Origin: Eggerthella sinensis
GTDB lineage: Bacteria > Actinomycetota > Coriobacteriia > Coriobacteriales > Eggerthellaceae
Direction of reading: 5' to 3'
Assembly (NCBI RefSeq): GCF_003339815.1
Contig: NZ_PPTT01000031.1
Span: forward strand, 1-45,749
Length of the DNA: 45,749 bases
Below the pieces are notes generated by a model. The model did no database searches and was not told where the DNA came from. It was given only the letters and a program-made list of their open reading frames with translations. Every line of letters begins with the position of its first letter. Position 1 is the stretch's first letter. The translations under genes were made by a program, and so were the position numbers. Shown piece by piece: positions 8,003 through 17,299 of the stretch.

Positions 8003-9217
8003 ATGGGCGTGCGGTACTGTGATTTCAGGGACATTGACCGAGGCGACTTCGACGCGGTGGTCGTGGGCAGCGGGTTCGCCGGCGGCGTCATGGCGCGCGA
8101 GCTGGCCGAGCGCGGCGGCAAGCGCGTCCTCGTCATCGAGAAGCGTTCCCACATCGGCGGCAACATGTACGACGAGGCCGACGAGGCGGGCATCCTCGTG
8201 CACCGTTACGGGCCCCATATCTTCCACACGAACGACGAGCGCGCCTTCGACTACGTGCGCCGCTTCACCGAGTGGCGCGACTACCAGCACGAGGTGCTGG
8301 CCGACTGGTACGGCACGTACATGCCGGTGCCATTCAACAAGAACTCCATGGAGATCGCCTTCGGCGAGGAGCGCGCCTCCGAGCTCATCGAGAAGCTCAT
8401 CGCCACGTTCGGCGACGAGCGCAAGGTGACCATCACCGAGCTGCGCAGCCTCGACGACCCCGACCTCACCGAGGTCGCCGACTTCATCTACAAGAACGTG
8501 TTCCTCTACTACACGCAGAAGCAGTGGGGCCTCACGCCCGAGGAAGTGGACCCGAGCGTCACGGCGCGCGTGCCCGTGTTCCTGTCGCGCGACAACCGCT
8601 ATTTCCAGGACGCCTTCCAGGGCATGCCGCTGCACGGCTACACCCCGCTGTTCGAGCGCATGCTCGACCACGAGAACATCGTCGTGTGCCTGGACACCGA
8701 GGCCGAGAACGTGTTCGAGCTGGAATTCGAGAGCGACGAGGAAAACGCGCCGCTGTCCGCCATCCTCATCAAGGACGCGCCGTTCACGGGCCCCATCATC
8801 TACACCGGCCCGCTCGACGAGCTGTTCCTGTCGCGCTTCGGCCGCCTGCCGTACCGCAGCCTCGACTTCGTGTACGAGACGCACGACGCCGAGCACGTGC
8901 TGCCTTGCGGCACGGTGAACTTCACGGTGACCGAGGACTACACGCGCATCACCGAGTTCAAGTACCTCACGGGGCAGGAAAGCGACAAGGCCACCATCAT
9001 GAAGGAGTACAGCCACTCCTACGACGACCCGAAGAAGCAGACGCCGTACTACGCCATCATCAACGACGAGAACGCCGCGCACTACGAGCGCTACCGCGCG
9101 CTCACCACGTCGCTCGAGAACTTCCATCCGCTCGGGCGTTTGGCCGAGTACCGCTACTACAACATGGACGTCATCATCGGCCGCGCGCTGGCGCTCGCCG
9201 ACGAGCTGGTGGGGTAG
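8003..9217 (+). CDS. glf: UDP-galactopyranose mutase
   Basis: Glf is a flavoenzyme that converts UDP-galactopyranose to UDP-galactofuranose for cell-surface glycans. The 404-aa protein has an FAD dinucleotide-binding site GSGFAGGVMARELAERGG and IEKRSHIGGNMYD, the family motif YGPHIFHT, NFTVTEDYTRITEFKY and the C-terminal GRLAEYRYYNMDVIIGRAL. The ATG at 8003 follows GAGGAAGG. The glycosyltransferase gene starts 4 nt after its stop, so the pair probably makes and transfers galactofuranose, although the acceptor is unknown. Confidence 0.96.
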   Translation: MGVRYCDFRDIDRGDFDAVVVGSGFAGGVMARELAERGGKRVLVIEKRSHIGGNMYDEADEAGILVHRYGPHIFHTNDERAFDYVRRFTEWRDYQHEVLADWYGTYMPVPFNKNSMEIAFGEERASELIEKLIATFGDERKVTITELRSLDDPDLTEVADFIYKNVFLYYTQKQWGLTPEEVDPSVTARVPVFLSRDNRYFQDAFQGMPLHGYTPLFERMLDHENIVVCLDTEAENVFELEFESDEENAPLSAILIKDAPFTGPIIYTGPLDELFLSRFGRLPYRSLDFVYETHDAEHVLPCGTVNFTVTEDYTRITEFKYLTGQESDKATIMKEYSHSYDDPKKQTPYYAIINDENAAHYERYRALTTSLENFHPLGRLAEYRYYNMDVIIGRALALADELVG

Positions 9218-9221
9218 CATC

Positions 9222-10244
9222 ATGAAGACCATCTCATTCGCCGTGCCATGCTTCAACTCGGCGGCGTACATGGACAACTGCATCGAGTCCATCCTCAAGT
9301 GCGGCGACGATATCGAGATCCTCATCGTCGACGACGGTTCCACGAAGGACGACACGGCGGCGAAGGCCGATGCCTGGCAGGAGCGCCACCCCGACCTCAT
9401 CCGCGCCATCCACAAGGAGAACGGCGGGCACGGCTCGGCGGTGAACACGGGCCTGGCCAACGCGACGGGCCGCTACTTCAAGGTGGTGGACTCCGACGAC
9501 TGGCTCGACGAGCACGCCATGGCCGAGATCATGGCCTACCTGCGCCGTCAGGCCGAGCTGCCGCATCCCACCGATCTCGTCATCGGCAACTACGTGTACG
9601 AGAAGGTGCACGAAGGCTCGCGCACCATCATGCACTACCGCAACGTGTTCCCCGAGGGCCGCGAGTTCGGCTGGGAGGACGTGGGCCACTTCGGGCAGAG
9701 CCAGTACCTGCTCATGCACTCGGTGATCTACCGCACCGACCTGCTGCGCGACATGGGCCTCAAGCTGCCGGAGCACTGCTTCTACGTGGACAACATCTTC
9801 GTGTACGTGCCGCTGCCGCACGTGAAGACCATCTACTACCGCGACGTGGACATGTACCGCTACTTCATCGGCCGCGAAGACCAGAGCGTCAACGAGAACG
9901 TCATGATGGGCCGCATCGACCAGCAGCTGCGCGTCACGCGCCAGATGATCGACGCGGTGCGCCTGCCCGACGACGTGTCCGAGCGGCGCCTCGAGCGCTA
10001 CATGGAGAACTACCTGTCCATGATGATGTGCATCTGCTCCATCTTCCTGCGCATGATCGACACCGACGAGGCCGAGGACAAGCGCGAGGCCATCTGGGAC
10101 TACCTCAAAGAGCACAACCCCGATGCCTACCGCCCCATCCGCCGCAGCACGCTCAACATGGGCACGAACCTGCCCACGAGCTTCGGTCGCCGCATCGGCA
10201 TCACCGGCTACCGCATGGCCCAGAAGATCTTCAAGTTCAACTAG
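9222..10244 (+). CDS. Family 2 glycosyltransferase
   Basis: The 340-aa GT2 enzyme has a GT-A fold: SFAVPCFNSAAYMDNCIESI at the N terminus, ILIVDDGSTKDDT for nucleotide-sugar binding, GGHGSAVNTGLANATG, and the metal-binding VVDSDDWLDEHAM around residues 87-99. No membrane segment is obvious. It is co-transcribed with glf (4-nt gap) and ends at a strong terminator. The link suggests a galactofuranosyltransferase or another surface-polymer transferase using the glf product. That is inferred from context only. Confidence 0.88.
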   Translation: MKTISFAVPCFNSAAYMDNCIESILKCGDDIEILIVDDGSTKDDTAAKADAWQERHPDLIRAIHKENGGHGSAVNTGLANATGRYFKVVDSDDWLDEHAMAEIMAYLRRQAELPHPTDLVIGNYVYEKVHEGSRTIMHYRNVFPEGREFGWEDVGHFGQSQYLLMHSVIYRTDLLRDMGLKLPEHCFYVDNIFVYVPLPHVKTIYYRDVDMYRYFIGREDQSVNENVMMGRIDQQLRVTRQMIDAVRLPDDVSERRLERYMENYLSMMMCICSIFLRMIDTDEAEDKREAIWDYLKEHNPDAYRPIRRSTLNMGTNLPTSFGRRIGITGYRMAQKIFKFN

Positions 10245-10272
10245 CGCGCGGGACGGATTCCGCCCCGAACGT

Positions 10273-10303
10273 AAGCGCCGCCGGATGATCCGGCGGCGCT
10301 TTT
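10273..10303. terminator. Terminator after the glycosyltransferase
   Basis: The 14-bp arms at 10273-10286 and 10288-10301 (AAGCGCCGCCGGAT and its complement) end in TTTT. With an A-pair at the other side it can also serve the OPT gene arriving from the opposite direction. Confidence 0.9.
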
Positions 10304-10325
10304 GCGTTCCGGCGCTCCTGCGCCT

Positions 10326-12041
10326 CTACGCGCCCAGTCCGGCGGCTACGGCGGCCAGGGCCACCAGCACGCCGACGATGGACTCGCCGCCCAGCAGGCC
10401 GGACGACACGATGAGGCCCGTCTCGCCCTGCGCCTTCTCCTTCTCGGCCGCCGCTTCGGGCGCGAGCTTCGCGCGGCGGCGCTTGCACACGGCGTCGTAG
10501 ACCACCTTCGCCATGGCGCCGAGGAAGGCGGTGAACGACATGTAGAAGGGCAGGTAGATGCCCAAGCCCAGCATCATGGCGGGGAAGTTCAGCAGGTAGA
10601 GGCCGAAGCCGAGCGCCAGTCCCAGCGCGAAGGCAGGGATGGATGGGATGCCGGACACCATGGTGGCCACGACGGAGGCCTGCGCCGAGACGAACGAGGC
10701 CGTCGGTCCGAACGACTCGGGGCCGTAGGCGCTCACGAGGACGGCCATGACCGCCACGGCCACCACCGCGCCGATGACGGCGCCGATGGCCTGGCCGATC
10801 CACTGCGCTTTCGGGCTCGTGCCCAGCACGTGGCCGGCGTGGAAGTCGTTCATCACGTCGCCGGCGAGGCCGCACGCCACGGCCACGATGCCGGCCACGA
10901 AGAACAGCTGCACTTGCGGCAGGCTGGACACGGCGGCCACGGCCAGCAGCACGATGAGGCCGAAGATCTCCATGGGGTCGATGCCCGTCTGCCCCACGCT
11001 CTGCGCGCTCATGGCCGTGGCCACCCACGCGAGCGCCACCACGATGACGGCCGGCATGGGCCCCAGCTGCAGGCCGAAGCAGATGAGCAGCGCCACGGCG
11101 GCCACGGCGCATGCCGCGAGGCCGGCGGAGAGGCGCAGGCGGCTGCGCTTGGCGCCCTTCGGCTGCGCAGGCGCGTCGCCGTCGGCCGTGGCCGCGCCGA
11201 ACGTCACCGCGCCGCGCGTGTCCTTGAGCATGCGGAACGCCTTCGGCAGGATGTTCTTGAAGATGACGCCCAAGCCCGCGCCCATCATGACGCCCATGCC
11301 GAGGCTCGACACGATGCCCTGACCGGCGGCGATGTCCCACAGCCCCGCGGCGGAGCCGCCTGCGATGATGCCGAAGTTCGCCAGCACCGCGCCCGCGAAC
11401 CAGACGACGACGGCGCCCGTGCCCACGAGGAAGCCCACGGCCAGCAGCATGGGGGAGTTGTAGATGCCGAACGCGACGCCGGGGATGCTCACGTTGCCCA
11501 GCAGCATGGCCGGGATGAGCCCCAAGCCGTCGCGCAGGGCCGTGTAGATGCCGGCGAGGCCCATGGAGCCGAACAGCTTCCATCCGGTCTTGCCGCCCTT
11601 GTCGCCCGCGATGAGCGTCTGCGCGGCCGCTTCGCCGATGGGGTACTCCAGCTCGGCGTCTTCGATGAAGTGGCGGCGCAGAAGCACGGTGCACACGAGG
11701 CCGAGGATGACGCCCGACAGCGCCACGAGCAGCATCTCGTACCAGCCCACCTCGTCGGCGTATCCGAGCATCCAGATGCCGGGAATGGTGAACGCCAAAC
11801 CGCCCGCCACCATGGCGCCCGCGCTCATGACGGTGTGCGTGACGTTGGCTTCGTTGAGGCTGGCCTTGCCGTGCCCGAGGGCTTTGAGGAAGAACAGCGA
11901 GATGATGGCCGCGAATACGATGGGCCAGGGGAGCGCCCCCATCTTGAGGGCGGTGTACACCGACGCAGCGGTGATGATGGCGCAACCGACGCAGCCTATG
12001 ATAATGCCGCGCAGCGTCAGCTGCCCTTTGAGCGTGTCCAT
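10326..12041 (-). CDS. OPT family oligopeptide transporter
   Basis: The 571-aa multi-pass membrane protein (roughly 14-16 hydrophobic segments) matches the bacterial OPT family, proton-coupled importers of peptides or metal chelates. Recognisable parts are ITAASVYTALKMGALPWPIVF near the N terminus, EANVTHTVMSAGAMVAGGLAFTIPG, and GLAGDVMNDFHAGHVLGTSPKAQ in the C-terminal half. The ATG at 12041 follows AAAGGAG; the frame extends upstream to 12164 without a better start. It is divergent from coaX and convergent with the glycosyltransferase. Peptide import suits an amino-acid-fermenting anaerobe. The substrate is not predictable. Confidence 0.93.
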   Translation of the reverse strand: MDTLKGQLTLRGIIIGCVGCAIITAASVYTALKMGALPWPIVFAAIISLFFLKALGHGKASLNEANVTHTVMSAGAMVAGGLAFTIPGIWMLGYADEVGWYEMLLVALSGVILGLVCTVLLRRHFIEDAELEYPIGEAAAQTLIAGDKGGKTGWKLFGSMGLAGIYTALRDGLGLIPAMLLGNVSIPGVAFGIYNSPMLLAVGFLVGTGAVVVWFAGAVLANFGIIAGGSAAGLWDIAAGQGIVSSLGMGVMMGAGLGVIFKNILPKAFRMLKDTRGAVTFGAATADGDAPAQPKGAKRSRLRLSAGLAACAVAAVALLICFGLQLGPMPAVIVVALAWVATAMSAQSVGQTGIDPMEIFGLIVLLAVAAVSSLPQVQLFFVAGIVAVACGLAGDVMNDFHAGHVLGTSPKAQWIGQAIGAVIGAVVAVAVMAVLVSAYGPESFGPTASFVSAQASVVATMVSGIPSIPAFALGLALGFGLYLLNFPAMMLGLGIYLPFYMSFTAFLGAMAKVVYDAVCKRRRAKLAPEAAAEKEKAQGETGLIVSSGLLGGESIVGVLVALAAVAAGLGA

Positions 12042-12108
12042 GTCTTCTCCTTTTCGTATATCCGCTTCCCCTCTCGTTCGGGAAGTCGGGTTACTGAACG
12101 GACGAGTA

Positions 12109-12118
12109 CAGTATACTG
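12109..12118. promoter_or_regulatory. Symmetrical -10 element between OPT and coaX
   Basis: CAGTATACTG is a perfect 10-bp palindrome, so TATACT can be read on both strands (12112-12117 on plus, 12115-12110 on minus). It lies 68 nt from the OPT start and 71 nt from the coaX start. The -35 partners are weak on both sides. Confidence 0.45.
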
Positions 12119-12188
12119 GACGAAAACGGCGGAAAACATCGCTAAATTCGCATGAATGTGGCAAGAATCGCAGGAAAGGCAGGCGGCA

Positions 12189-12989
12189 ATGGGCAACGGA
12201 CGGGAAGCAGCGCGCACGGTGCTGTGCGTGGACGTGGGGAACTCGGACACGAACCTGGGGCTGTTCGTCGACGGCGATCTGGCGGCCACCTGGTCGGTGA
12301 CCACCACGCCGCGCATGACGGCCGATGAGGCGCGCCTGCGCATGGCCGGCCTGTTCGACCTGCTCGCACGCGAGGGCGGCCCCGTATCCTGCGACGATGC
12401 CGTGGTGGCGTCGGTGGTGCCCGACCTCACCGACGCGTGGGTGTCGGCGCTGCGGTCGCTCACCGGGCGGCGTCCGCTCGTGGTGGGGCCGGGGGTGAAG
12501 ACGGGCGTGAAGATGCGCTACAACGATCCCGGCGAGTTGGGCGCCGACCGCGTGGCCGACCTCGTGGCCGCGCGCGCGACCTACGAGGCGCCCTTCGTCG
12601 TGGTGGACCTCGGCACGACGACGAACTTCGAGGTGGTGGACCGCGACGGCGCATTCACGGGCGGCATCATCGCGCCGGGCGTGAAGCTGTCGGCGAAGGC
12701 GCTCGCGGATGCGGCGGCGCAGCTGGCGATGATCGACCTCAAGGCGCCCGCGTCGGTGGTGGGCAAGAACACGCGCGAGGCCATGCAGGCGGGCCTCGTC
12801 ATGGGCGAGGTGGCGCTCATCGACGGCCTCATCGACATGGTGTGGCGCGAGCTAGGCTACGAGACCGACGTCATCGCCACGGGGTCGGACGCGGTCGCCT
12901 TCGCCGCGCTGTCGCAGCGCATCGGACGCACCGACGAGCACCTCACGCTCCGGGGCCTCAGCATGCTCCACGCGCTCAACCGGCGCTAG
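12189..12989 (+). CDS. coaX: Type III pantothenate kinase
   Basis: CoaX phosphorylates pantothenate, the first step of coenzyme A synthesis; type III enzymes belong to the ASKHA fold and are not inhibited by CoA. The 266-aa protein has CVDVGNSDTNLGLF (the DxGNT phosphate motif), the pantothenate-binding ELGADRVADLVAA, VVDLGTTTNFEVVD and GGIIAPGVKLSAKAL. The usual second phosphate motif DFGTATT reads DLGTTTN here. The ATG at 12189 follows GGAAAGG at 9-nt spacing; an upstream ATG at 12156 lacks a binding site. A small G/C hairpin follows at 13005-13019. Confidence 0.93.
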   Translation: MGNGREAARTVLCVDVGNSDTNLGLFVDGDLAATWSVTTTPRMTADEARLRMAGLFDLLAREGGPVSCDDAVVASVVPDLTDAWVSALRSLTGRRPLVVGPGVKTGVKMRYNDPGELGADRVADLVAARATYEAPFVVVDLGTTTNFEVVDRDGAFTGGIIAPGVKLSAKALADAAAQLAMIDLKAPASVVGKNTREAMQAGLVMGEVALIDGLIDMVWRELGYETDVIATGSDAVAFAALSQRIGRTDEHLTLRGLSMLHALNRR

Positions 12990-13004
12990 AGGAGCGCGGC
13001 GTGC

Positions 13005-13025
13005 GGGGCGAAGCGCCCCCGTTTT
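13005..13025 (+). terminator. Possible terminator after coaX
   Basis: GGGGCG (13005-13010) pairs with CGCCCC (13014-13019) around AAG, and is followed by CGTTTT. It is a short but plausible intrinsic terminator. Confidence 0.5.
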
Positions 13026-13059
13026 GCGCGCCCCGTACTTATGTAGAAATTAGCCATGG

Positions 13060-13088
13060 TTTACAAATTCGCCTTATTCGCGTATCAT
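13060..13088 (+). promoter_or_regulatory. Sigma-70-type promoter for the DUF454/ABC exporter pair
   Basis: TTTACA (13060-13065) and TATCAT (13083-13088) each match the consensus at 5 of 6 positions with a 17-nt spacer. The region is AT-rich. The first gene starts at 13137. Confidence 0.7.
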
Positions 13089-13136
13089 TTCACCTTTGTT
13101 AGATTAGGGAAACTATCGGGTGGAAGGAAACGCGCC

Positions 13137-13604
13137 ATGACGAACGAGAGGGACAAGCGCGCAGGTCGCGGCGTGCGCGCGCTGTGGGCGGTGGGCGGCT
13201 TCGCCTGCTTCGGGCTGGGCGCGCTGGGAGCCGTGCTGCCCATCCTGCCGACGGTGCCGTTTCTGCTGGCCGCGGCGTTCTGCTTCGCTCGCAGCTCCGA
13301 GCGTCTCGACGTGTGGTTCCACGGCACGAAGCTCTACCGCACCGTGCTCGAAGGGTTCGCGAAGAAGCGCGCGATGACCGTGAAGGCGAAGCTCATGCTG
13401 CTCGGCCCGATCACGCTCGTGCTGGGCCTGTCGTTCGTCCTCATGGCGAACGTGCCGGTGGGTCGCATCGTCGTGGCCGCCGTGTGGATCGCGCACATCG
13501 TGTACTTCGGCTTCGTGGTGAAGACCGACCGCGCGGCAACCGGCGCTCCGGCTCCGCAGCGCACCCGCGAGATCGAGCGCAACCCCGAGCGGATGGAGGG
13601 CTAG
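13137..13604 (+). CDS. DUF454 (YbaN family) inner-membrane protein
   Basis: The 155-aa membrane protein matches the DUF454/YbaN family, for which no firm function is known. The family signature GLGALGAVLPILPTVPFLLAAAFCFARSS covers about residues 25-53, followed by LDVWFHGTKLYRTVLEGFAKKRAM and two further hydrophobic segments (about 83-103 and 105-127). The ATG at 13137 follows GGAAGGA. It ends 3 nt before the large ABC exporter gene, so the two are translationally linked and may share a role in membrane or respiratory function. Confidence 0.88.
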   Translation: MTNERDKRAGRGVRALWAVGGFACFGLGALGAVLPILPTVPFLLAAAFCFARSSERLDVWFHGTKLYRTVLEGFAKKRAMTVKAKLMLLGPITLVLGLSFVLMANVPVGRIVVAAVWIAHIVYFGFVVKTDRAATGAPAPQRTREIERNPERMEG

Positions 13605-13607
13605 GGG

Positions 13608-16600
13608 ATGTTCAGCAAACGTCTGGCGGGCATGGTGCCCGCGGCGCGCAAGTACGTGGTGGCAAGCGTCGTGCTGCAATGGGTGGCGCTCGTGGCGAAC
13701 ATCGGCCTCATGCTGCTCATCGGCCTGTTCGTGCAAGCGCTCATCGAGGGCGGCAACGTGGCCGACGTGCAGTTCAACCTCGCGACGGCAGCCGTGGCGG
13801 CCATCGCCGTGCGCGTGGCGTGCCTGACGCTTGCGCAGCGCATGGGGCAGGCTGCTGCCGCGGCGGCGAAGCGCACCGTGCGCAAGCGTGTGTACGACAA
13901 GCTCGTGCGCCTCGGGCCCTCGTATTCGGAACGCGTGGCTACGAGCGAGGCCGTGCAGGTGAGCGTCGAGGGCACCGAGCAGCTGGAAAGCTACTTCGGC
14001 TCGTATATGCCGCAGCTGTTCTACTCCGTGCTCGCGCCCGTCACGCTGTTCGCCTGCCTCGCGCCGCTGTGCCTGCCGGCCGCCGTGGCGCTGTTGGCTT
14101 GCGTGCCGCTCATCCCCGCGTCCATCGTGGCCGTGCAGAAGATCGCGAAGCGCGCCATGGGCACGTACTGGGGCGCCTACACCGACCTGGGCGCGGCGTT
14201 CCTCGAGAACCTCCAGGGGCTCACCACGCTCAAGATCTACCGTGCCGACGAGGCGCGGCATCGTGCGATGAACCGCGATGCCGAGACGTTTCGCCAGGCC
14301 ACGATGCGCCTGTTGCGCATGCAGCTCAACTCCGTGACCGTGATGGACGTGTTCGCCTACGGCGGCGCGGCCGTGGGCATCATCATGGCGCTCTGGCAGT
14401 TCTCGATCGGGCAGGTGCCGTTCTTCGCCGCCTTCGCCGTGGTGTTCCTCGCGGCCGAGTTCTTCATCCCGCTGCGCACGCTCGGGTCGTTCTTCCACAC
14501 GGCCATGAACGGCATGGCGGCGGCCGAGAAGATGTTCGCCATCTTGGACACGCCCGAACCTGAGCGCGGCTCGCGCGTCATCGAGCCCGACCGCGCGTCG
14601 TTCGCGTGCCGCGGCGTGGGGTACTCCTACGACGGCGAGCGCACCGTGCTCGAAGCGGTGGACTTCGACGCGCCCGTCGGCTCGTTCACGGGCATCGTGG
14701 GCGAGAGCGGGTCGGGCAAGTCCACGCTGGCCGGCATCCTGTCGGGTCGCAACGCCGGGTTCTCGGGGTCGGTGGACGTGGGCGGCGTGCCGCTCGCGCA
14801 GGCGTCGCGCGCGGCGCTGGCCAGCACCGTCACCACCGTGCCGTACGCGAGCTACCTGTTCAAGGGCAGCGTGCGCTCGAACCTGCTCCTGGCCGACCCG
14901 CAGGCGAGCGACGAGGAGCTGTGGAACGCGCTCGCGCGCTGTCGCGTGGACGGGTTCGTGCGCGCGGCGGGCGGCTTGGACGCGGAGATAACCGAGGAGG
15001 GCGGCAACCTGTCGGGCGGTCAGCGGCAGCGCCTTGCGCTCGCTCGCGCGCTCTTGCACGACACGCCGGTGTACGTGTTCGACGAGGCGACGTCGAACGT
15101 CGACGCCGAGAGCGAGCGCGCCATCATCGAGGCCATCCACGAGCTGGCGCGCACGAAAACCGTGATCATGATCTCGCATCGCCTGGCCGCTGTGGCCGAT
15201 GCCGACCGCATCTACGTGCTGGACGACGGACGCGTGGTGGAAGCGGGGCCGCATGCCGACCTGCTCGCGCAGGACGGTGCGTACGCGCGCCTGTGGAACC
15301 AGCAGGTGGAGCTCGAGCGGTTCGCGGGCGCGGTCGACGTAGGCGAGCCTGAGGACGAGGAGGGGGCGTCCGTCGCCGGGGAGCCGGCGGCTTCCGCGAC
15401 CGGGGCGGCGCGCTGCCCCGATTGCCCCGTCGCTCACGAGGCGGGCGAGGACGAAGCGGCGCCGGCGCGCCCGCGTCGCTCGCATGCTTCGGTGATGCTG
15501 CAGCTTGTGAAGCTCGTGCGGCCGCTTGCGCCCTGGATGGTGCTGGCCATCGTGCTCGGCGTGGCCGGCTTCGCGGCGGCCATCTTCCTCACGGTGTTCG
15601 GCACCTACGCGCTCGTCGACCTGGCGGGCTACCCGCAGGCGGTGGGGTACGGCGCGGCGTTGGTGCTCGTGGCCGTGTGCGGCGTGGTGCGCGGGCCGCT
15701 GCGCTACGGCGAGCAGCTGTGCAACCACTACCTGGCGTTCAAGCTGCTCGCGCTCGTGCGCGACCGGGTGTTCGCGGCGTTACGGCGCTTGGCGCCCGCG
15801 AAGCTCGAGGGGCGCGACAAGGGCGACCTCGTGTCGCTCGTCACGAGCGACATCGAGCTTTTGGAGGTGTTCTACGCGCACACGCTGTCGCCGGCGATCA
15901 TCGCGCTCATCGTGTCGCTGGGCATGACGGCGTTCGTGGCGGCCATCTCGCCGCTGCTGGGGCTGCTGGCGTTCGTCTCCTACGTGCTCGTGGGCGTGGT
16001 GGTGCCGTTTGCGGCGTCGAAGGCGAGCGGGTCGGGCGGTCGCGAGCTGCGCGAGGGCATCGGCTCCATGAACGCGTTCGTGCTCGACAGCCTGCGCGGC
16101 CTGCGCGAGACGCTGCAGTTCGGGCGCGCGGCCGATCGCTCGCGCGAGCTCGATGACCGCATGGACGAGCTGGCGCGGGCGGAAGAGCGCCTCAAGGGGC
16201 GCGGCGCGCTGGCGATGTCGCTGACGAACGGCCTCGTGCTGGCGCTCGACGTGATCATGGTGCTGGCGTCCGGCGCGCTGTGCCTTGCGGGCGCGATCGG
16301 CCCGGACGCGGCGCTCGTGGCTTCGGCTGCGCTCATGTCGTCGTTCGGCCCGGTCATCGCAGTGGCGAACCTGGGCTCCACGCTGCAGCAGACGCTCGCT
16401 TCGGGTGCGCGCGTGCTCGAGCTCATCGACGAGCGCCCGCAGACCGAGGAGGTTGACGACGGCGTTGACCTCGAGGCCTTCACGGGCGCGGCCGTGCGGC
16501 GCGTGGACTTCTCGTACGACGGGCATCCCGTGCTCGACGACGTGGACCTGCGCATCGAGCCGGGCAGCGTCGTGCATCTGGCCGGTCGCAGCGGGTCGGG

Positions 16601-17129
16601 CAAGTCGACGCTGTGCAAGCTGCTCATGCGCTTCTGGGACGCCACGCGCGGCGTGGTGGAGATCTCGGGCACCGACGTGCGCCGTGTGAACACGGCGAGC
16701 CTGCGCGCGGTGGAGGGCTATATGACGCAGGAGACGCACCTGTTCGCCGGCACCATCGCCGAGAACATCCTCATCGCGAAGCCGGACGCCACGCCCGACG
16801 AGCTGGCCGAAGCCTGCCGCAAGGCAGCGCTGTCGGGCCTTGTGGAGCGGTTGGGGAAGGGCCTCGACACGCCGGTGGGCGAGTTGGGCGAGACGCTGTC
16901 GGGCGGCGAGCGCCAGCGCATCGGCTTCGCACGCGTGTTCTTGCACGACGCGCCGTTCGTGCTGCTCGACGAGCCCACGTCGAACCTCGACAGCCTCAAC
17001 GAAGCCGCCGTGCTGCGCGCCCTCGCCGAAGGCCGCACGGGAAAGACCATCGTGCTGGTAAGCCACCGAGCCTCGACCGCCGCCATAGCAGACGTGAAGT
17101 ACCAGGTGGACAGGGGGAGAGTGAGCTAG
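13608..17129 (+). CDS. Fused CydD-CydC-like ABC exporter (both half-transporters)
   Basis: The 1173-aa protein is two half-transporters in tandem, membrane-ATPase-membrane-ATPase. The first nucleotide-binding domain has Walker A GESGSGKST near residue 365 and signature LSGGQRQR near 468; the second has GRSGSGKST near 993 and LSGGERQR near 1096. This matches the single-polypeptide CydDC known from some actinobacteria, which exports thiols (cysteine, glutathione) needed for cytochrome bd assembly. A linker around residues 585-630 is acidic and contains CPDC. No cydAB is visible in this window. A heterodimeric-type multidrug exporter is the main alternative. Confidence 0.75.
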   Translation: MFSKRLAGMVPAARKYVVASVVLQWVALVANIGLMLLIGLFVQALIEGGNVADVQFNLATAAVAAIAVRVACLTLAQRMGQAAAAAAKRTVRKRVYDKLVRLGPSYSERVATSEAVQVSVEGTEQLESYFGSYMPQLFYSVLAPVTLFACLAPLCLPAAVALLACVPLIPASIVAVQKIAKRAMGTYWGAYTDLGAAFLENLQGLTTLKIYRADEARHRAMNRDAETFRQATMRLLRMQLNSVTVMDVFAYGGAAVGIIMALWQFSIGQVPFFAAFAVVFLAAEFFIPLRTLGSFFHTAMNGMAAAEKMFAILDTPEPERGSRVIEPDRASFACRGVGYSYDGERTVLEAVDFDAPVGSFTGIVGESGSGKSTLAGILSGRNAGFSGSVDVGGVPLAQASRAALASTVTTVPYASYLFKGSVRSNLLLADPQASDEELWNALARCRVDGFVRAAGGLDAEITEEGGNLSGGQRQRLALARALLHDTPVYVFDEATSNVDAESERAIIEAIHELARTKTVIMISHRLAAVADADRIYVLDDGRVVEAGPHADLLAQDGAYARLWNQQVELERFAGAVDVGEPEDEEGASVAGEPAASATGAARCPDCPVAHEAGEDEAAPARPRRSHASVMLQLVKLVRPLAPWMVLAIVLGVAGFAAAIFLTVFGTYALVDLAGYPQAVGYGAALVLVAVCGVVRGPLRYGEQLCNHYLAFKLLALVRDRVFAALRRLAPAKLEGRDKGDLVSLVTSDIELLEVFYAHTLSPAIIALIVSLGMTAFVAAISPLLGLLAFVSYVLVGVVVPFAASKASGSGGRELREGIGSMNAFVLDSLRGLRETLQFGRAADRSRELDDRMDELARAEERLKGRGALAMSLTNGLVLALDVIMVLASGALCLAGAIGPDAALVASAALMSSFGPVIAVANLGSTLQQTLASGARVLELIDERPQTEEVDDGVDLEAFTGAAVRRVDFSYDGHPVLDDVDLRIEPGSVVHLAGRSGSGKSTLCKLLMRFWDATRGVVEISGTDVRRVNTASLRAVEGYMTQETHLFAGTIAENILIAKPDATPDELAEACRKAALSGLVERLGKGLDTPVGELGETLSGGERQRIGFARVFLHDAPFVLLDEPTSNLDSLNEAAVLRALAEGRTGKTIVLVSHRASTAAIADVKYQVDRGRVS

Positions 17130-17146
17130 GGAGCTTTCCCTTTCCA

Positions 17147-17260
17147 TGCGTCCGGCGGGGGCTTGCCGGTTAAAACCCGCCTTGCCGGACGCAACCAGCA
17201 AGCCTCCCAGGTTGCGCATGGCGCAAGCGGCATCAATCCCCGGCGGTCCCCCATGCGCAA
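17147..17260. repeat. Paired-palindrome intergenic repeat, copy 3
   Basis: Unit A has arms TGCGTCCGGC (17147-17156) and GCCGGACGCA (17184-17193) with a 27-nt loop. Unit B has arms TTGCGCATGG (17212-17221) and CCATGCGCAA (17251-17260) with a 29-nt loop. The gap is 18 nt. CCCCC(A)/(T)GGGGG at 17279-17299 forms a further hairpin. It lies between the convergent ABC exporter and phosphodiesterase genes. Confidence 0.75.
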
Positions 17261-17299
17261 GAAGAGGAGAAGGGCAGTCCCCCATACGCAACCTGGGGG

